DNA of 64,000 bases from Tubiluchus corallicola. Its lineage: Eukaryota > Priapulida > Priapulimorpha > Priapulimorphida > Tubiluchidae. The notes below the pieces were generated by a model. It was not told the DNA's origin. It ran no database searches and saw only the letters and a list, made by a program, of their open reading frames with translations. Of this stretch, positions 12,076 to 33,335 are shown piece by piece. The translations under genes were made by a program, and so were the position numbers. The DNA lies in contig JAQGDQ010000675.1 in NCBI GenBank assembly GCA_030141605.1, positions 1 to 64,000 on the forward strand, given 5' to 3'. The stretch's first letter is position 1. Every line of letters starts with the position of its first letter.

Positions 12076-13615
12076 TATGAGTGTTCACGTGACTGAGAAG
12101 ATGACCTCGCTGAGAAAATGATTTTTCACACAAGTCACATTTGTGGGGTTTCATTCCAGTATGAGTGTTCATGTGCCTGAGAAGGTTACCTCGCAGAGAA
12201 AATGATTTGCCACATAAGTCACATTTGTGAGGTTTCATTCCAGTATGAATGTTCATGTGGCTGAGAAGGCTACCTCGCAGAGAAAATGATTTGTCACATA
12301 AGTCACATTTGTGGGGTTTCATTCCAGTATGAGTGTTCATGTGCTTGAGAAGATTACCTCGGAGAGAAAATGATTTGTCACATAAGTCACATTTGTGGGG
12401 TTTCATTCCAGTATGAGTGTTCATGTGACTAAGAAGATGACCTCGCTGAGAAAATGATTTGTCACATAAGTCACATTTGTGGGGTTTCATTCCAGTATGA
12501 GTGTTCATGTGCGTGAGAAGATTACCTCGCTGAGAAAATGATTTGTCACATAAGTCACATTTGTGGGGTTTCATTCCAGTATGAGTGTTCATGTGCTTGA
12601 GAAGATTACCTCGGAGAGAAAATGATTTGTCACATAAGTCACATTTGTGGGGTTTCATTCCAGTATGAGTGTTCATGTGCGTAAGAAGATGACCTCGCTG
12701 AGAAAATGATTTGTCACATGAATCACATTTGTGGGGTTTCATTCCAGTATGAGTGTTCATGTGCGTGAGGAGACTACCGCGCTGAGAAAATGATTTGTCA
12801 CATAAATCACATTTGTGGGGTTTCATTCCAGTATGAGTGTTCATGTGCCTGAGAAAACTACCTTGGAGAACAAATGATTTGTCACATAAGTCACATTTGT
12901 GGGGTTTCATTCCAGTATGAGTGTTCATGTGGATAAGAAGATGACCTCGCTGAGAAAATGATTTGTCACATAAATCACATTTGTGGGGTTTTATTCCAGT
13001 ATGAGTGTTCATGTGCTTGAGAAGATTACCTCGGAGAGAAAATGATTTGTCACATAAGTCACATTTGTGGGGTTTCATTCCAGTATGAGTGTTCATGTGC
13101 GTAAGAAGATTACCTCGCTGAGAAAATGATTTGTCACATAAGTCACATTTGTGGGGTTTCATTCCAGTGTGAGTGTTCATGTGCATGAGAAGACTACCTT
13201 GCTGAGAAAATGATTTGTCACATAAATCACATTTGTGAGGTTTCATACCAGTATGAGTGTTCATGTGCTTGAGAAGATTACCTCGAAGAGAAAACGATTT
13301 GTCACACAACTCACATTTGTGGGGTTTCATTCCAGTGTGAGTGTTCAGGTGCGTGAGAAGATTACCTCGCTGAGAAAATGATTTGTCACATAAATCACAT
13401 TTGTGGGGTTTCATTCCAGTATGAGTGTTCATGTGCGTGAGAAGATTACCTCGCTGAGAAAATGATTTGTCACATAAGTCACATTTGTGGGGTTTCATTC
13501 CAGTATGAGTGTTCATGTGCGTAAGAAGATTACCTCGCTGAGAAAATGATTTGTCACATAAGTCACATTTGTGGGGTTTCATTCTTGTGTAATGTTCAGG
13601 TTTCTTACGAAGCAT
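12071..13615 (-). CDS. C2H2 zinc-finger protein, array 3 (18 fingers)
   Basis: From ATG 13615 (MLRKKPEHYTRMKPHKC) the frame is open for 514 residues and holds 18 tandem C2H2 fingers in 28-residue units, the last ending at THT then TAG. Linkers are TGMKPH rather than the canonical TGEKP. Helix contact residues at -1, 3 and 6 differ between fingers (QNT, LNK, QSM, QHI, LSR, QST, QHT, QHS, LSS, LNR, among others), while glycine at position 2 and leucine at 4 are almost constant. Finger 9 is the most divergent (SFVLQGSFLRH). Upstream codons stay open to 13681 but lack an ATG and are closed by TGA in array 2, so I start at 13615. No effector domain is in frame. Probably a nuclear DNA-binding protein. 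The stop codon lies at the junction with a MITE, so the original C-terminus may be lost. It is the best candidate for a live gene in this family. Confidence 0.75.
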   Translation of the reverse strand: MLRKKPEHYTRMKPHKCDLCDKSFSQRGNLLTHMNTHTGMKPHKCDLCDKSFSQRGNLLTHMNTHTGMKPHKCDLCDKSFSQRGNLLTHLNTHTGMKPHKCELCDKSFSLRGNLLKHMNTHTGMKPHKCDLCDKSFSQQGSLLMHMNTHTGMKPHKCDLCDKSFSQRGNLLTHMNTHTGMKPHKCDLCDKSFSLRGNLLKHMNTHTGIKPHKCDLCDKSFSQRGHLLIHMNTHTGMKPHKCDLCDKSFVLQGSFLRHMNTHTGMKPHKCDLCDKSFSQRGSLLTHMNTHTGMKPHKCDSCDKSFSQRGHLLTHMNTHTGMKPHKCDLCDKSFSLRGNLLKHMNTHTGMKPHKCDLCDKSFSQRGNLLTHMNTHTGMKPHKCDLCDKSFSQRGHLLSHMNTHTGMKPHKCDLCDKSFSLRGNLLKHMNTHTGMKPHKCDLCDKSFSLRGSLLSHMNIHTGMKPHKCDLCGKSFSLRGNLLRHMNTHTGMKPHKCDLCEKSFSQRGHLLSHVNTHT

Positions 13616-15003
13616 GTTCCAATAGCAAAAATATTTATTGTACTGACCACAGCTGCAAGCTTTAAGTACGTTTATCCACAACTGCCGACACTCGGTTTCC
13701 TAAGATTGTAGATCACAGTTGCGAGACTTCAATTCACGTGCAGGAGGCGACAACTATATTGAAAAGAAACCTAAAATAAAATTTACAGTTAATAGTGCAG
13801 CATCCATATTGAGCGCGTTATTATTACAGTAAACTTTGCATAAAACATGATCAAACAACTAAAATTTTCACCTAACCCAAAGAACTTCAGCAGAAAGGAT
13901 GAAATCCTTTGTTTGTTTCGCAAAAAACATCAATTAACTCAAATTTTCGCCTAACTGAAATAAAAAATTATGGTCCATTTAATAAAAAATGGGTAACTTA
14001 CTTCTCCTTACTCCAAAATGCAATTTATACTCTAGAAAAATGAAAAAGTTTTGTACAATTCAAAAACAGTATCGTCTTCCGGGAAAATTCTGATAAGGCA
14101 TACCCCACTTCCAATTATTTTCTGTGGGATAGATCTTTGCGTGTTGTTCACGAGTCCTTTTGCAACATGAAAAATGGTGTTTCCCTACATAATTTGTTAA
14201 ATTTTATATAATTGTCACCAAATCTCGTCGTTTATGTCTAGAAGGGTCAACTTTCTGTCTTCTATTTAGCTCGCCATCTGGAGGAGAGGTTTAGAGTTTC
14301 TACGCTGAAAAAAGGTCTTCATCACCAAACTCAAAATGTTTTTTTCAGTCGTTTAAATTTGAGTTATGCGGATTTTACTGTATAACTATGCAACAGGTTT
14401 CAACTTTAAGAACACAATCTAGAAACTTTGTCTACTGGCACTAAAGCAAATAGTGCTAATAAACCTCATGGAGGCAGCGACAAATTAACCATTGGGCTAA
14501 CTAGGCTATAGACTTAAGCCCTAATTTATAATAGGGCCCCAAATTCCTGAGACTGATGACCAATCAAACAGAAATTATGCAATTTAGTAAACGGGATAAC
14601 AAAATCATCTAAACAGAACATGCTAAAGATGAGTTTGTTTCAACTTGTTTATTTAGCGACTAGTGAAACCATAATTAAACTATAAATCAAGCCAAAAAGA
14701 AGAATAAGAAATATATTAATAATAGAAAAGTGCAAACTGAAACTACATTTTTACAAAAGACTAGACGTGAACTTGTCAAAATAAACAAGGTTGTACCAGA
14801 AAAAATGCAGAAAAATGTACAAGATTTTACCTAATCCTTGAGAACTAAAAAAGAACACAACAGGTAAACAATTGATCCAAGTTTACAATGAAACACCGCA
14901 GCAGTAGGCAATATAAGAATAAAACACAACTCGCACATTTTGCATCCTTATCATATATATCATTCGCCTATCACGCATCATTTCCAAAAAAGGTAACTAC
15001 AAC
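13616..15003. repeat. 5' flank of array 3 and duplication arm
   Basis: 13616-14160 duplicates 2822-3370. 14810-15003 duplicates the left flank of the retrotransposon (3735-3886), with an internal replacement. The middle part (14170-14800) has no partner here and no recognisable gene. Confidence 0.7.
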
Positions 15004-15008
15004 ATGGG

Positions 15009-15790
15009 AAATCAGAAAGATGAGAATGAGAAGCAGAGATTAAACCCACCAGGACCACTACAAACATCGAGGGACAGTCAAACAAATTTGAAACACAGAA
15101 ACGGATAGAGTGCTCTCACCGCTTCATTCATTACATCATTCCATTCTGAAGCACTAAATGTTTTTTTATCATGTGATTCACTTCAAATTTTCAGATTATT
15201 TTCATTACTTTTTTTCTTCCACTGTGTGGGACAATCTAACAAGCCCTGCTTTTTGATTGCCCGCAACACATTTACATTTGCATATAGGTTAACAGTGTGA
15301 GGCTTTTCTTGTGCAGAAATAATAAAAACTTATTTGTATTATGTTCATTGTAGGCCTTTTCACTATATACTGTAAATGTGCAATGTGAAATAAATGACTT
15401 AAGAGAGTGCGATCAGGTACCACCAATGATAGTTGGGCATTAAGAATTAAGCAGTGCTTCACAAAAAATGTATAAGACTGCCGCTACCTTGAGATCTTGA
15501 CCATTACTTGCAATATAATTATAATGCTCTAATTGAAATGCTAAATACAAGGTTGAAGCCAATCCAATCACCTCTGCATGCAGTATGGTGAGAGCCAAGC
15601 TGGCTTTTGCGATGCTCCACAATTCTAGTACAAAGACGATGACCGGCACACAGCACTTGCCATGTCGTTCACACTTGTTAGTTCACTTTCAGAGGGGAAT
15701 CTCGACATCTGAACATCACATCATCTTAGGAGCTTCCGTTATTCAACTGTTGCGCGTGGAGTAGGGCACTAACCAAAACAGGGCAATTGG
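15009..15790. repeat. Segmental duplication block, partner of 7879-8660
   Basis: Continues directly from 15004-15008 ATGGG, the empty retrotransposon target site, and aligns with the right flank of the insertion. Small indels and substitutions; no conserved frame. Confidence 0.8.
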
Positions 15791-18295
15791 TGCATATGGG
15801 CTAGCCCAAGTAGGATGCATCATACATGGACTGTCCAAGTAGGAAACTAGACACGGATCACAAATGGAGTCGTTAGCCATACTGGCAGCATCTGTTGTCC
15901 TTGTTTATTTAATAATTGAAAACGTCAATATACATTGAATAATCTATTATACATTTGATAAAATCTTATTGTGAACTAGTAGAATGGCCAGTATTAAATT
16001 TGGTTTCAACATTAATCATCTTGAAGTGAAAAAAGCCCGCTTTTTAAGTGACTCCAAAATTTTCTTAAGGTATATCATTTTTTATTTTGTCTCACTTCAC
16101 AGACAGGTGATTAGTTTCACTCCCTCTTGGACACGTAACTCAATTTCTTCTAAGTAAACGGGCTAGTGAGCTATGTGCCCTACGTAGTTTCTCTCTTTAC
16201 AGCATTAAATTCTTAGTTTAATGTTATGATGACATTCATTGAGCTAATAATAATAATGATGACATTATTGTAAAAAATACATTTGTAAATTGTCAAGGAC
16301 TATCCATCATTATTATAAAGTTAGTTTTTTTAAAACAAATTTGGTTTTATGTTTTTGCGTCAAAATTCTCTATTCTAGACAGAAATTGCCTTGCCCTACT
16401 TGGGCTGCCGAAGTACGACACTGTTTTTCGGCAATTTAGCACATGCGCTTTAGCCGAAGTGTCTTGCTTCGGCTTGAGGCGTACGCCACGCCCTACACAA
16501 CATATCACCACTCATAATTTGATGCCATGTTCCCAAATCTTAAGCTCACCTTCAAAGCCTCATCTGCTGCCACGTGCCAAGTATTCATGTCGTTTAATCA
16601 GAAATGGTGCTGATAAGTCGCTTACTTTTGTTTTATTGTAAATTAAAGTTTAAATGTCGAATCAGTCACTTTCTGTGCTACGTCTCCATATTGTTTTACG
16701 GCTGAATGCGCCTTTGGAATCTGGTCGTGCTTTGTCATGCCACAGTTGATGAAGATTTCCCGTATTCACTATGCATCATGTGCACAAACGAGTTGTGTAA
16801 ACAGTTATTTAAAGCAAATTAATTTGTTGTAATAATATGAATATTTATATTACTTGTCTTATTATGGATAGAATTTACTGTGTCTTGTGGTGCGTTTAAA
16901 GTTGCAAATGTTTTCTCAACTATGTCTTAAGCAGCTGTTTTATGGGGCTAAATTTCACTCGTGTCAGGTGTCAGGGCTGCAGAAGGTAGTAGAACTCGCT
17001 CGTGTGTTAAGCCTACATTATTTTCACCAGCGTCAACTTTTCACCTCTTTAAACAAGTACACATGTACTGCTTCTGAACATAGCGTTGTTTCAATGCCTC
17101 ACGCTAACGAATTGTCTATAGTAATATACTAAGAGCGTGGGCTTACCACAATGATCTACAGCAGGTTTCCCCTTCCACTGTATGTTGAATAGGTTTCCCT
17201 TCTGATTGAAAAAAGACAAATGTTCAAGCCTGCGTTACCTAACACTGGCATAGCAAGTGGTTATGGCACTCGGGGCAAAAAAGAAAACTTTCGGAGCTCT
17301 ACCCTTTTAATGTTTTGATCATTCGTTTCGTGGGTGAGTCCACAAATTGGGCGTTTTTTGTGTCCCTGAGCCCGACTTTCCTTTTCTGACAAAATAGGAC
17401 AAAGATAAACAAATTTTGCTAAGAATCACTTTGAGTTTGATTTGTGGTACTGCAGCAGAGTAACTCTTTTCTCTGCATTAGTTGCACGTAACACGACAGT
17501 CGTTAAACATTCAGCTCCAGCATTAAAACATTCAAAGATTATGAAAGATACAGAACACTTCAGGTTTTCACAATAATCCAGTAAGCATTTAGAGAGACCT
17601 CTCTGTTTCTGCTAAAATTATCGATCTGCTAAGACACGCCGTACCCTACACAGGGGGTGAAGTAACAACATTAGCCTTTTTCCTAGGCTGTTTAGTAATT
17701 ACAATGATCTCTGACTAGACAATTTTGTTGTAGCTTGAAACTTTTATTAATAGTTTATTAATGATCACATTAGTAATTAATAATCAACAGTCAGTGAACT
17801 ATAGAATAGAAGAACCGTACAGCGATTACCCCCTCCCCCCCGTCTACCCCACCTTGCCCCGCCTCTGTTACCTAAGAAAATACAGTAGTCTGCTATACGC
17901 AGCGAGTTGAAAAAAGCCAAACAGTGAAAGTTGTGGGTTTTATTGTTGAAAAACCGACGGTTGTGAAGCTGCATCTTCAAAGTTTGTAGAAATTTTCCGA
18001 GCTTGTAAAAACCTGTTGGCAGAGACGGGGTCGACAGGGAGGCAATCGCCCCAGGGTGCAAGAGTGAGAGGGCGCAAAATTCTTCTAGGATTCAATGACT
18101 GTCAAAACGGTGTCACGTTGGGGTAAAATAGATTAGCTATAATTGCTTAAAATGCAATCTACTGTTGAATGGAAATTTCAAATTCTGTAATTTGTCAAGA
18201 GTCACATGATCGGCCAAATACGTTAATAGGATGCAAAGAGAGTGGCATCGCGCATCTACTGTTTTCAGCGACCAATAAGAGTCGTAACTGTGATA
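15791..18295. other. Intergenic stretch, no gene recognised
   Basis: AT-rich with scattered short frames, none with a recognisable domain. Words such as cccaagtagg recur near 8690, 15800 and 16395, hinting at an old dispersed element. A C-rich run sits at 17828-17870. Confidence 0.45.
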
Positions 18296-18392
18296 GTGTG
18301 CATGTGTGTGTGTGTGCCTGCGTGCGTGTGTGTGTGTGTGTGCGCATTTGTGTGTGTGCGTGCGTGTATGTGTGTGTGTGTGTGTGCATGTC
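18296..18392. repeat. TG microsatellite, interrupted
   Basis: Interrupted (TG)n/(TGCG)n, about 95 bp. Frames through it are low-complexity artefacts. Confidence 0.9.
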
Positions 18393-18889
18393 TGTGATTT
18401 TATTTGTAATGATAATTCACGTAATCTGGACTTTCAGTGGTGTATGATACACAAATAATACCTAGTGTTTCGCACAGCAATGTGTGTTTATGACACCCAG
18501 GTTAATAAATGTACTATTGCCTTCAAATTAAGCATTATTTACATACTATTATTTTCTGTGTTGCGTCTACCTTTAGTAATACATATAGGTAGTAAGATAT
18601 GCTGATATAAGAAACATAGCTGACAAATTTTTTCTCTCTCTCTCTCCCTCTCTCTCTCTTTTGGTTTAATGTTCTAATCATAATAATAATTTTAAATACA
18701 TAAAGTTTAATTTAATACTTAAAGATAGCCATGTTTGTCTCAAGATAGCCATGTTTGTCTCTTTGTTCCAGTTATTGAACATTATTTCATTAGAAACTAA
18801 AACTTTTGTATCATAATTCACAATCAACAATCGTCTTACATGCAAAATCTGATAATTTTTAATTACCTGGTACATGCACATTAATTAAT
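18393..18889. other. Intergenic, with short CT tract
   Basis: (CT)n at about 18631-18660, and a duplicated phrase agatagccatgtttgtctc at 18723-18760. No gene recognised. Confidence 0.5.
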
Positions 18890-19080
18890 TATATTGGTAA
18901 CAATTCTGAGAGGGTGGCTGACCTCGATAACTTGTAGTTCTTTCGCCACCCTTTCACCACTAATCAATAATTACTTTTGCACTTTGTAATATTATTGTAT
19001 GTTGTATAGATTTATAAATCACTTAGTTATGTATTTTGCTATTATAAAAGTGATGATAAACTATTAAACTTACCTATTAA
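18890..19080 (+). mobile_element. Possible non-LTR element 3' tail
   Basis: The segment with gggtggctgac followed by a cacccttt-like phrase resembles 48730-48775 inside the inverted repeat and its partner at 47640-47690. That points to a dispersed family. No coding part is present. Confidence 0.35.
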
Positions 19081-19479
19081 CTTAACATTAGCAGTGATTA
19101 TGGCTATCACTAACATTCTGCGTAAGGCGAGGATCAAGCTAATCTAGCCACAAGGACGGGGCCTGAACTGAACAGGTGCCGGAAGGCGGGAATCAAATTT
19201 ATTTACAAAATTTACCCTCGCAGAAGAGATAACCAACTGAATAAGTAATGATTACATTGAATTACAGAAGTCTAGCAGCTGTGTTAATGAGATTTTATTA
19301 GCTTAAATAAAAAACATGCACAAACACAAGTGTCCATAACAATGAAGCAGCCAGTAGAGGTACAGAAATTATCTCAGAAAATATGTTTACAGCAATATTT
19401 ACCAACAGTGAATAAAATTGCTTTTAAAACACAAGAAAACCCTCCACTTACACAAAGCTTAAAAATTCGACTTGAAATT
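19081..19479. other. Intergenic, nothing recognised
   Basis: No domain, tandem repeat or terminal repeat found. Confidence 0.4.
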
Positions 19480-19905
19480 TTATACCGCTTACATACACCC
19501 TTTTTGCACGCAGGGCTTGCATCAGCAGTAACGTTGTATAAAACTTATAAATTTAAACTTGCCCGATCGTTAGGTTCAACCATTTTAATGGTAGGTTGTC
19601 TGAAACACGTTTAGACAACAGTGAGCAAAGTTTGGAAAAATAATCGTTCGTAGTGCACATGTTGTTAACTAAGTAAAATTTTAAATTACTGTATCTTGCC
19701 AATAAAATAAAAAATGTGTTTTTGGTTAGAGAGTGGCGCACCCTGGGGGGTGAGCCAGCGACATTTTACCAACTGACGCAAACATTTTAAAACGTTATTA
19801 CTAGTTGCATAAGTCTTTCCAGCAGGTAAGCAAAATGCTAAGTAATATAGATTTACATGGAAACTTTTTTGAGATATAATTTAACATTTCCTTTTCTTCC
19901 CTTGA
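19480..19905. repeat. Dispersed repeat, related to 56770-57175
   Basis: Shares an ordered series of phrases with 56770-57175 in the same orientation (ccattttaatggtagg, aaacacgtttaga, ttacataagtct). Overall similarity is moderate. The 94-codon frame starting at 19330 runs into it and is probably not a gene. Confidence 0.65.
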
Positions 19906-20365
19906 TTTACGTTTGCGTATATGACGTCACGTAATGGCGCAGTTGGAACAGTATTGCGGGAGATTTGTATTGAAAACAAACAAAAATTCCCTTTAACGTA
20001 AATACGATATATGCATAAAATTGATGTAAAGTAACACCATTTTTTAAGGTGATTTTTCTGAAAACTACTTCAGGTACCCCTTTCTTCTCCTTTAAAGTCA
20101 GTGAGAATGATTTGTTTACTGATAGCAATGTTTAGCTATAGTGAATAATATTAGTCTACATGATTTGTTTAATAACTCAACTCACAAATGTAACTGCTTC
20201 AATTAAATCAATTAACAGTTGCTAACCCAAATATCCTATCCCGGAACCTTATTTACAACATGCGAAAAAACGCAGTTTAACTCCACTCTCTGTGATGCGT
20301 GGTTCCACTTGTGGCACGACTGGTACTGTGGCAATACAAGCGAGTGAAGGGGAAACTCGGTCGAG
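19906..20365. other. 3' flank of the fucose synthase gene
   Basis: No further exon, repeat or element identified. The poly(A) signal of the gene must lie here, but no single AATAAA stands out. Confidence 0.4.
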
Positions 20366-29228
<8,863 letters not shown>

Positions 29229-29397
29229 TCTTCTACATAAAACAAATAAGAAATAATTTACTTTTGAAACCCATTAATTTCCAAAAATGTATCAAACATA
29301 AAGAATCTTTCAAAAGACCTAATATAATTAAAGTGAAAACTTCTGGCTTGTAATCAGAAACAGATCACGTATAGCTTTGCAAAACACAGTAGCTAGT

Positions 29398-30885
29398 AAT
29401 AGGACGCAACGATGCATCGTGATATCTTTTGTGACAATACGTGTAACATCAAGTGCACCAGTACTGCAATAATCGGTATCATTGATATTTAGCACAAGAT
29501 TGACTGTCCGCTGATAAAAACGGAATGTAATGTAGATACGTAATGTTGTAGGCACAAACCTTTTGCTCCATTACCTCTTCCCAGCCAGTGGTATATATGA
29601 ACTAGAAGCCACAATAGGTTAGACTGTACTATTACGAGCTAGACTACTTTTCTACTGTTACATTAGGCTGCAAATGGCTAATTTCTGCCGACATACCGGC
29701 ATTTCTGAACTCAGTATTGGACTAACAATGTATGTATGAATTTTAGCTTTCTAGTCTAGTGCAGTACTCTGTAAAATGTATTTTTCTAGTACGTATTTCA
29801 GTAGTTTGCAGAAATAATACTTGTAGCTAACCAGTACAATTACGTAATAATTTTGTAGACAAGAACAAATTTGTATTTTTGCAGAATAAACAACTTAGCT
29901 ATGGAAATGCAACACTGATTTGAGTGTGTGCATTACATGTAAAAATCAGTGCAGTGAGTGCAGCATTAGCAGACTTGACCATGACAGAGATTTACCTGCT
30001 GCTAACAAAGTGAAGCTGTGGAAGTTGTAATTGTACATTTTTAATTAGGTGCTGCCATCTATGAACTAATCCTGTTACATTCCACCAGCTAACTTTCCGC
30101 CAGTATAATTGTACGGTCATTCACTGGTTCTCCCCCTATTTTAAAGTAATGGTTTTGTGAAGCCTGTGCAAGTCTGCAGAGTCACCTATACCTATATATA
30201 CTGACTGGTTTTACTTTCTAGTCACTCTCTCACTCTCAGTGCAGTGCAGCAGTCGTGCTACTCATGTTTCTTTAGACACTCAACTCTCAGTGTTCAGTGC
30301 AGCAGTCATGCTACTTATGTGTCTTTAGTTTAATAAACACTTTTCTGTTTATGCAGTGCAACTATGTATTATAGATTTTTATTCTTGTTCATACTTCTGT
30401 GCTTAAACACAATCATTACAAAGTGAGTGATCTACAACTTTAAACATGACTTTCACAGAAGCAGTTGAAAGCACAATGTGTTTATAATAATGTATAGAAG
30501 GCAAATTACATTTTTGCTTATAGGTTTCTGAAATGGCTTGCACCAAATGTAAACTAGAAAACACATCAACATATTTTAAATCAAAAGTACTGAGATGTTT
30601 TGCATTTCTGGTGGCTCACAATGCAAACAATACAAAAGTATCTAAACAGAAATCAACCAGCTTGCTGAATTATTTTAACACTAAACATACATATAAAATA
30701 CATCCACAGCTTAATCTAGATTTTTTACTAAAGCCTGCAACGTTAACTCAATGTGTATCATGATACGCGTCTTATCACGTTGTTAGTATTGATGTGTCGT
30801 ATCGTGAGGTTAGTATCGTGAGATGTATCATATTGTGAGGTTAATATTGTGACTTAGGTGTATTGTTACAGCCCTAGCCACAAAA
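29398..30885. mobile_element. Possible decayed hAT-like element
   Basis: The right end reads ...tattgttacagccctag, preceded by gtatcgtgag words. This is the reverse complement of the hAT tip CTAGGGCTGTAACAATA. A degenerate left counterpart, taggacgcaacgatgcatcg, begins near 29396. No 8-bp target repeat is clear. It may contain an LTR-like insertion (next entry). Confidence 0.35.
30069..30420 (+). repeat. LTR-like sequence with TATA and poly(A) signals
   Basis: Begins TGTTACATTCC and ends ATCATTACA. It contains ctatatata at about 30193 and a duplicated approximately 55-bp segment (ctctcagtg...catgctact), followed by AATAAA at about 30333. Looks like a solo LTR, but I find no target-site repeat, so this is tentative. 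Confidence 0.3.
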
Positions 30886-33335
30886 TAGTGCATCACTGAT
30901 TAACAAAGAAATTTGGTTTACGTAGTTCCGAGCAAACATATATGCACACTACAAACCTTCCAATAAATATTATAGTATCGATATGATTGTAGTGAGTAGT
31001 TAGTGTTTGGATGGGTGACCTCCAAGAAAACTGTTCCTCATCATCTTCAACTGTTATACTGCCTTTGGCTATTCGAACAAGGCTTGTAGTTGGATGCCAG
31101 TATTTTAAATTTCAATTTCAAACTCTACACTACTGACTAACAGTTTTCTGTTTCACCTCAGAAGATTTATATTATCCTTTACTAGGTATAATTATTGTTA
31201 GCTAGAATGAGTCCTACCACAACTATAAGTTGCCGGTGAGTTTCGGTTCATGGTTTGCAGAGTTCCATTTACTTAGATAACATTAACAATAATCGGCGTA
31301 TCAAAATGAATTGAGCTTAAGAAGTTTTAAATGCAATAGTAGTTAAGTATGACGGCAGTCCCAACTTCCACATAGCTTTATAAAGTGAGAAGAAATAAAT
31401 GACAAGACGTATTAGAGAATGAAATATGAAATTGCATATTTCATAACGATATACTATAGCACACTTAGATTGAACTTCAGAAATTTTATGCACTACAGCG
31501 GTGTCCACTTTCTGCATTGATTTACAAAGTGAAAGTAAAGGGTAAGACGCATTAAAGAACAAAATATGAAACTGCATAACTGATAATTATCTAGTAATTA
31601 GCATTAGGTTTAGTAAAATATTTAACTATAATAGGTACACAACCTGATAGTACAGCAACTGTTGCCTACGGCGTGCCTTACTGCCTGCCACGTGTGACGC
31701 TTGCGTCTCCATCTGCCGATGAATTTTGAAAATAAAATCAAACGAGTGCAGAACTATGATTATTATGCCAAACAGAAATACTAAGTCTAAACAGAAAAAC
31801 TGCATGTGAAAGCTAAAAATTCTTCTCTCAACATTATGAACAATCCTCTCCAAGCAGTGTGAACACTAACTGTGGCCTGTGAGTTTATTCTGATATGGCA
31901 CTTCAGTTCTCTGAGTGAATATTTATTTCTCAACTGCTATTACTAGGCTCATAATTGTTAAAATTACAAGGCAGAATATCCATAATAAAAAATCACAATC
32001 CAAGCACACTAGCCCATGAAACCGTACGATCGTACAACATTATTAGCATTTGGCAGTCCAATGACTTGTCATTAAGTCACACGAAAAAGGCTGGCATGGA
32101 AAAACTTGCAAATTTGGTTACGAAAATTCACTCGAAAAACGTCACTATTAATTTTAGCTAAGCTTAGGGTTATTAATTTTTCCTGCGACTTTTCTCTATG
32201 ATTGCCAAAGATTCTTCAATCCTTTCCATTAATTTTCAGTCATTTAACACTGGAAGGCTCGCATTGGATAAAGAATTAAACATTAAAAACAACTTTTGCA
32301 AAAACACGAAGAAAAGTAACCAGGAGGACAAGATGTTTTAGCCATAAAGTCATAATGTTAGGTAACAAAATGTCTGCCAGTAAATGAATGGGCAGCCATC
32401 AGAAATTTTATTTATCTGCCATACTGACAAAGTGACCATAACTAGTTGTCTGTAATGAATCCATTACTGTACCAAGAAAAAACCAAGTCAGTATTTGCAA
32501 TAACAATAACCGGTTTATTTATCAATGACTAACAAAAGAAAAAAATATCGAAAATGTCAGCAAAATGCACAGAAATGTCCAGGAAAGAGTAAATAACTTA
32601 AAAATAATTGCAGAAAATAATTCCTTGCAACATCAAAACATGTACAAAGAGAGAAAAGTTTGGTAAACATAACTAGTCGTTTACAACTGCTAGTACAAAT
32701 CATTGAAAAATAAGCATAATGAATCTACCTGTAAACCCAGATTTTGCAGCTAAACTTTTTGTTACCAAAAACTTAGCTGCTAATAAGTAAAAGCTTTAAT
32801 TCAAGTTCCAGAGTGGCCTATACAAAGAAGTGTTCTTTCGCTTTGAGAGGAAAATGTTGTCAAGCCAAATTCTACGACAAACCCAAGAAAACACAAAAGC
32901 ACATTTTCTCAGTGGCGAATTACAGCATTTAGTTATCAGCAAGGCCTATAGTCAACTCATCACTAACTTTGTAAAGCCGTCCATTTAGTACAATCCTTTC
33001 TGTAATCAAATAGGGAAGAAACACACTAATACTCAAACTACTGAACTGTACGTTTACACAAATAAACTAACTGCTCTCTTTTGTTACCAGTCTGTTGTTG
33101 TTTCAACACATAATAATAGAATCATGAAGTCTTACTCCCAGTACCATTTTTTACGCTAGTAGTAAAACATACAATATTAAAATATCTGAAAACAAACAAG
33201 TAAAAGCGATTTCCCTTTCTTTCTGAATATGTAAGTGATTATTCAAGTAACCGTAGAAAATGGAAATTATTAATGGAACTGAAAGGGACAGATTGAGTTA
33301 ACAAGTAATTAAGACAATCACTGCTGCAGTAATTA
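30886..33335. other. Intergenic between GFUS and transaldolase, nothing recognised
   Basis: About 2.4 kb of AT-rich sequence. A pair of related segments near 31370-31450 and 31500-31580 share aaatatgaaa and gcattgatt-like words. No frame has a domain that I recognise. Confidence 0.4.

Noticed and set aside
13616-13681. In-frame extension upstream of array 3 as an N-terminus
   Set aside because: No ATG in it, and array 2 has a TGA in the matching position, so it is probably untranslated.
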